Below are positions 29,404 to 32,342 of a DNA stretch of 32,342 nucleotides, one piece after another (positions within the stretch are counted from its first letter, which is position 1; each line of letters begins with the position of its first letter). Position numbers and translations under genes: made by a program. The stretch is from IMG/VR virus record IMGVR_UViG_3300010233_000125, positions 2,353 to 34,694 of that record; one strand, given 5' to 3'. The notes beneath the pieces are model-generated. The model saw only the letters and a program-made list of their open reading frames with translations, had not been told where the DNA came from and did no database searches. The DNA comes from a virus.

Positions 29404-30683
29404 TGACACAGGGAGCTAATGGTAATTTCTTCTTTAGTGGCGGTGTGAGCATTGCTGACGGAGCAAATTTAGATGCCTTCTCAAGACTTAGAATAAGTAA
29501 TCCAGATACATTATGGGATGTTCAAAGTCAATACAACACCAATTCACTCACGATGGAGAGCGGCAATACTGGCACAGGAACCTCTGCTCCATCTCACGAT
29601 GCCAATACTCGCATGGTTTTGCTGGCTACCACCGCAGGCACAGGCACAGTATTTACACAGAGCTATGAGTACATCCCCTACCAACCAGGAAAATCACACT
29701 TCATTGCTATAACGGGTCTGTTGGGTGCTGGAGTTGCTGGTGCAGTTGTAGATGTCGGATACTTTGATGCAAGTAATGGTATCTTCCTACGCCAGAATGG
29801 GGCTAGTGGATTACAGTTAGTAAGACGAACCAAGACGAGCGGAAGTGTTGTAGATAATGTAGTAGCTCAAGCATCTTGGAATATTGACCCTCTTGATGGT
29901 ACTGGGGGAAGTGGAATAACCTTTGATGTTAGTAAGGTATTCATTCTTGTCATAGATTTACAATTCTTGGGAATGGGCAGAGTTCGTGTTGGATTTGATA
30001 TTGGTGGACAAATTGTATATGTCCACGAATTTCTGAATGCTAATGTCCTCACCACTCCATACATGCAAACTGCTTCCTTGCCAGTTCAAATGCTAATTAC
30101 CACGACTGCGACAGGTGGAGCTAAGAATTCATACTTCAAATGCGCGGCTGTAGAGTCTGAGGGAGGTAGAATTGACCACGACTCCTTCCCATTCTCAACT
30201 CCAGAGGGGGTAGAAACTGCTGGAAGTGGAGCAAGAACTCACATATTATCTGTAAGACCTAAGACAACTTTCAACTCAATCACCAATAGACAAAGGTTTG
30301 TTATAACCAATCTTGGATTTATTGTTACTGGTGCTGTTCCCGTTTATTGGGAATTGTGTGTAGGTGCTGTATTTGCAGCTTCAACTTGGGCAGACGTAAA
30401 TACAACCTATTCAGGATTTGAATATACGAGTGTCCGAGGGGCATTTACAAATCTCACAAACGGGATTGTAATTGCATCTGGTCATATCTCTGGTGCAGGT
30501 GGTGGAGCTAATCCTCCTACTGTAACCCCAATCATAATTGACCCAGTAGTGGCACAGAAATATCCTATTACGCTAGACCGAGCAGGAGCAGTTAGAAATA
30601 TGGGAACCCTCACGCTGCTTGTGTCTGGAATTGGTGGAACTTCTGCCACACGTGCAGTTATCAACTATAAGGAAATTAGATAA
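29403..30683 (+). CDS. Tail fibre / receptor-binding structural protein
   Basis: A 426-residue beta-rich protein. The N-terminus (GVSIADGANLDAFSRLRISNPDTLWD) is a motif I recall at the start of many phage surface proteins. The body, with FTQSYEYIPYQPGKSHFIAITG, FDVSKVFILVIDLQFLGMGRVRVG and YVHEFLNANVL, has a jelly-roll-like strand pattern that may bind glycans. Few charged helices are present. It lies among fibre genes with 1-base overlaps on both sides. Receptor binding is inferred. Confidence 0.6.
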   Translation: MTQGANGNFFFSGGVSIADGANLDAFSRLRISNPDTLWDVQSQYNTNSLTMESGNTGTGTSAPSHDANTRMVLLATTAGTGTVFTQSYEYIPYQPGKSHFIAITGLLGAGVAGAVVDVGYFDASNGIFLRQNGASGLQLVRRTKTSGSVVDNVVAQASWNIDPLDGTGGSGITFDVSKVFILVIDLQFLGMGRVRVGFDIGGQIVYVHEFLNANVLTTPYMQTASLPVQMLITTTATGGAKNSYFKCAAVESEGGRIDHDSFPFSTPEGVETAGSGARTHILSVRPKTTFNSITNRQRFVITNLGFIVTGAVPVYWELCVGAVFAASTWADVNTTYSGFEYTSVRGAFTNLTNGIVIASGHISGAGGGANPPTVTPIIIDPVVAQKYPITLDRAGAVRNMGTLTLLVSGIGGTSATRAVINYKEIR

Positions 30684-31465
30684 TGTCACAAGGCGGAACC
30701 AAAAACGACATTGGAGTGCAGATAAGTCAATCTGCCAGTAAAGCTACTCCAGCTAATAATGACCAATTTGGATTTTGGGATAGTGTTGGTCTAAGATTAG
30801 TAAACTTCACGTGGTCACAACTCAAAGCCTTCTTTGCTTTAGCTGCCAATGGCGTGACAAATGGAGACTCACATGACCATAATGGAGGTGATGGAGCACA
30901 GATAGCTTATGGAACATTGTCTGGATTACCTGCTTTAGGGACTGCTGCTTACGTTTCTACTGGAACTTTCGCTCTAGTCGCTAATGGTGTAACCAACGGG
31001 GACACTCATGACCATTTAGGTGGAGATGGTGGGCAGATTGCCTACTCTAGTTTGAGTGGACTACCAACACTTCCGACTTATGTAGCTCGGACAACATTCA
31101 CTCCAGGGCTTACGGGAACTACTGCATCAGGGACATCTAGCACTTATTCTGTGCAAATCGGTGAATATCAAAGACTTGGAAGTATTGTTTACATTGACAT
31201 AAATCTTGCGTGGTCTGCTCATAACGGTACTGGAAACATGAAGATTACGGGTCTGCCTGTCACGAGTGCAAATAATGGATTCAATGCTACAATACCAGTC
31301 TACTGGAATAATATAACTTTAGCAGCAATTGGAAATAAGATATTAGCACAAGTAGCTCCTAATTCGACAGAAATATCCTTAGTAGAGATTGGTAGTGCTG
31401 GAGGTACGGCAATTCCAATGGACACGGCTGGAGCATTGAGGTTTACTGGATTCTATTTTGTTTAG
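30683..31465 (+). CDS. Tail fibre with HDHxGGDG repeats
   Basis: A 260-residue fibre protein. A short N-terminal anchor (residues 1-50) is followed by two copies of a 35-residue unit containing GVTNGDxHDHxGGDGxQIAY and LSGLP, joined by ten residues. HDH..GDG motifs are widespread in trimeric phage fibres, where they form metal-binding or trimer-forming turns. The C-terminal 110 residues (YQRLGSIVYIDINLAWSAHNG, then GNMKITGLPVTSANN) match the beta tip domain seen at the ends of many fibres, likely the receptor-contact part. It is the last virion gene before the lysin. Confidence 0.72.
   Translation: MSQGGTKNDIGVQISQSASKATPANNDQFGFWDSVGLRLVNFTWSQLKAFFALAANGVTNGDSHDHNGGDGAQIAYGTLSGLPALGTAAYVSTGTFALVANGVTNGDTHDHLGGDGGQIAYSSLSGLPTLPTYVARTTFTPGLTGTTASGTSSTYSVQIGEYQRLGSIVYIDINLAWSAHNGTGNMKITGLPVTSANNGFNATIPVYWNNITLAAIGNKILAQVAPNSTEISLVEIGSAGGTAIPMDTAGALRFTGFYFV
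30833..31072 (+). repeat. Two 105-base coding repeats in the fibre gene
   Basis: Bases 30833-30937 and 30968-31072 encode two near-identical 35-residue units, separated by 30 bases. The proteins match far better than the DNA, whose third codon positions have drifted. This indicates an old duplication kept by selection on the protein. Confidence 0.85.
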
Positions 31466-31477
31466 GTGATGTGATAC

Positions 31478-32342
31478 ATGACAATAAAGCTAATTGATTT
31501 ATACAGTGGTAATGACCCATTCAAACCAGAAAAGATTGTGGCTGATGGATATATGGGAGTTATCTTCAAGGCGGGGCAAGGCTCCTGGGCAGATGTTCCT
31601 CGTTATAGAAAAGATTGGTGGCAGAGAGCCAAAGATGCTGGACTGCTAGTTGGATGGTATTGGCTATGTGATAGTCGTTATCATTCCTCTGCCCACATCC
31701 GAGAAATGGAATCTTTCAAGATTTTTGATGATGTTGGTAATCTTGGTCTGTGGGTGGATGTAGAGAAACCAATGATTTCAATGACTGAATCAGCATACTG
31801 GAAAACTCCTTACGCTGGATATAAAAATGTAGTAGATTTTGTTTACCTAATCCAAGACAAGGGAATAAATCCTGGAATATACACTGGCCCCGGAGCTTAT
31901 GAATTGATTATGAGGGGTGCTCCACAATCAGCCCATGAGTATTTAGCTCTTCATAAATTATGGACAGCACAATATCCATACATTTATGTCCCAGGAATTA
32001 GTAAACCTAGATTGTATGGTGATTGGAAAACTTGGGAATTCTGGCAATATCAAGAAGGGCCAGATATAAATATTTACAATGGTGCTGACGATAAATTCTA
32101 TTCTGAGTATGGAGGTTACATCTCACCTCCTACCCCACCAACCGAACCCCCAACAGGAGAAATTATGGTAACACAGAAAGGTACAGCAAGAGTAGCGACA
32201 AACATAAAAAGCATGAGCGGAGTTCCTAGTGGGGCGTTAGCCAGTCTACCAGTAGGAGGTTGGGTATATGGGAACTATAACCCAGGAAGAACTGACCTGA
32301 TTGATATTACAGAATACTATCGCCCTACTGGAGAGAAGGTAT
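31478..32342 (+). CDS. Endolysin: GH25 muramidase with SH3-like domain, 3' end missing
   Basis: The frame is open from ATG 31478 to the right edge (288 codons). The N-terminal 210 or so residues fit glycoside hydrolase family 25: KLIDLYSGND (first catalytic-site Asp), GVIFKAGQG, GWYWLCDSRYH, and LGLWVDVEK, which carries the D-x-E pair that cleaves the MurNAc-GlcNAc bond; YTGPGAYE and WEFWQYQEG follow. A Pro/Thr linker (PPTPPTEPPTG) leads to a basic segment (TARVATNIKSMSGVPSGALA) that looks like a bacterial SH3-type cell-wall-binding domain and is cut by the window end. GGTGAT lies upstream. Its place after the fibres is the usual lysis slot; no holin is seen next to it within the window. Confidence 0.88.
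   Translation, partial: MTIKLIDLYSGNDPFKPEKIVADGYMGVIFKAGQGSWADVPRYRKDWWQRAKDAGLLVGWYWLCDSRYHSSAHIREMESFKIFDDVGNLGLWVDVEKPMISMTESAYWKTPYAGYKNVVDFVYLIQDKGINPGIYTGPGAYELIMRGAPQSAHEYLALHKLWTAQYPYIYVPGISKPRLYGDWKTWEFWQYQEGPDINIYNGADDKFYSEYGGYISPPTPPTEPPTGEIMVTQKGTARVATNIKSMSGVPSGALASLPVGGWVYGNYNPGRTDLIDITEYYRPTGEKV

Noticed and set aside
1-32342. CRISPR arrays, insertion sequences, integrase or attachment sites
   Set aside because: No regularly spaced repeats, transposase motifs or integrase motifs were seen on either strand.

Overview
This window looks like part of a tailed double-stranded DNA phage (or prophage) genome of the long, non-contractile-tail (siphovirus) type. Every convincing gene lies on the + strand. 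Genes are packed with 4-base or 1-base stop/start overlaps, and their order follows the usual packaging, head, tail, fibre, lysis order. There is no sheath gene, and a 902-residue tape-measure protein is present. Base composition is AT-rich by eye, starts are ATG or GTG, and ribosome sites are of the AGGAG type. I cannot name the host. The lysin (GH25 plus an SH3-like tail) indicates a host with accessible peptidoglycan, but no more than that. No integrase, repressor, tRNA or CRISPR was seen.

Layout. 1-6054 is the packaging and head block: large terminase (5' end cut off), portal, two small proteins, a prohead protease fused to a scaffold-like region, and the major capsid protein. A perfect hairpin (6131-6156) then closes the capsid transcript. 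6189-7875 holds very small genes (two membrane proteins, a basic peptide, a MazG-like protein, a possible DUF5659 protein) and a 416-base non-coding island (6738-7153). The island carries a structured RNA resembling the omega/HEARO guide-RNA class of IscB elements, a separate hairpin, and a textbook type I hammerhead ribozyme (7030-7098). 7872-16593 is a sugar cassette: an RmlD-like reductase, an RfbH/DegT-like PLP-fold protein without the usual catalytic Lys or His, a SAM methyltransferase, and six glycosyltransferases (three GT2-like, two GT4, one CgeB-like), with small unknown genes between them. 16606-23253 resumes the structural programme: connector, head closure, gp10-like, tail terminator, tail tube, assembly-chaperone candidates and tape measure. 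23263-31465 encodes the tail tip and fibres, including a PKD plus Asp-box protein and a fibre with two HDHxGGDG repeats. 31478 to the end is a partial endolysin.

How it fits together. The sugar cassette sits inside the late structural operon, between the capsid gene and the connector gene. It is therefore probably transcribed late, and glycosylation of virion proteins is the simplest reading; host-surface or DNA modification remain possible. A 15-bp palindrome, TTGACTCSGAGTCAA, recurs six times (at most one mismatch each) across the head, accessory and tail regions. It looks like a dispersed binding site for an unknown dimeric protein. The most unusual features are the orphan guide-RNA-like element next to a hammerhead ribozyme, the palindrome family, and the PLP-fold protein lacking its key residue.
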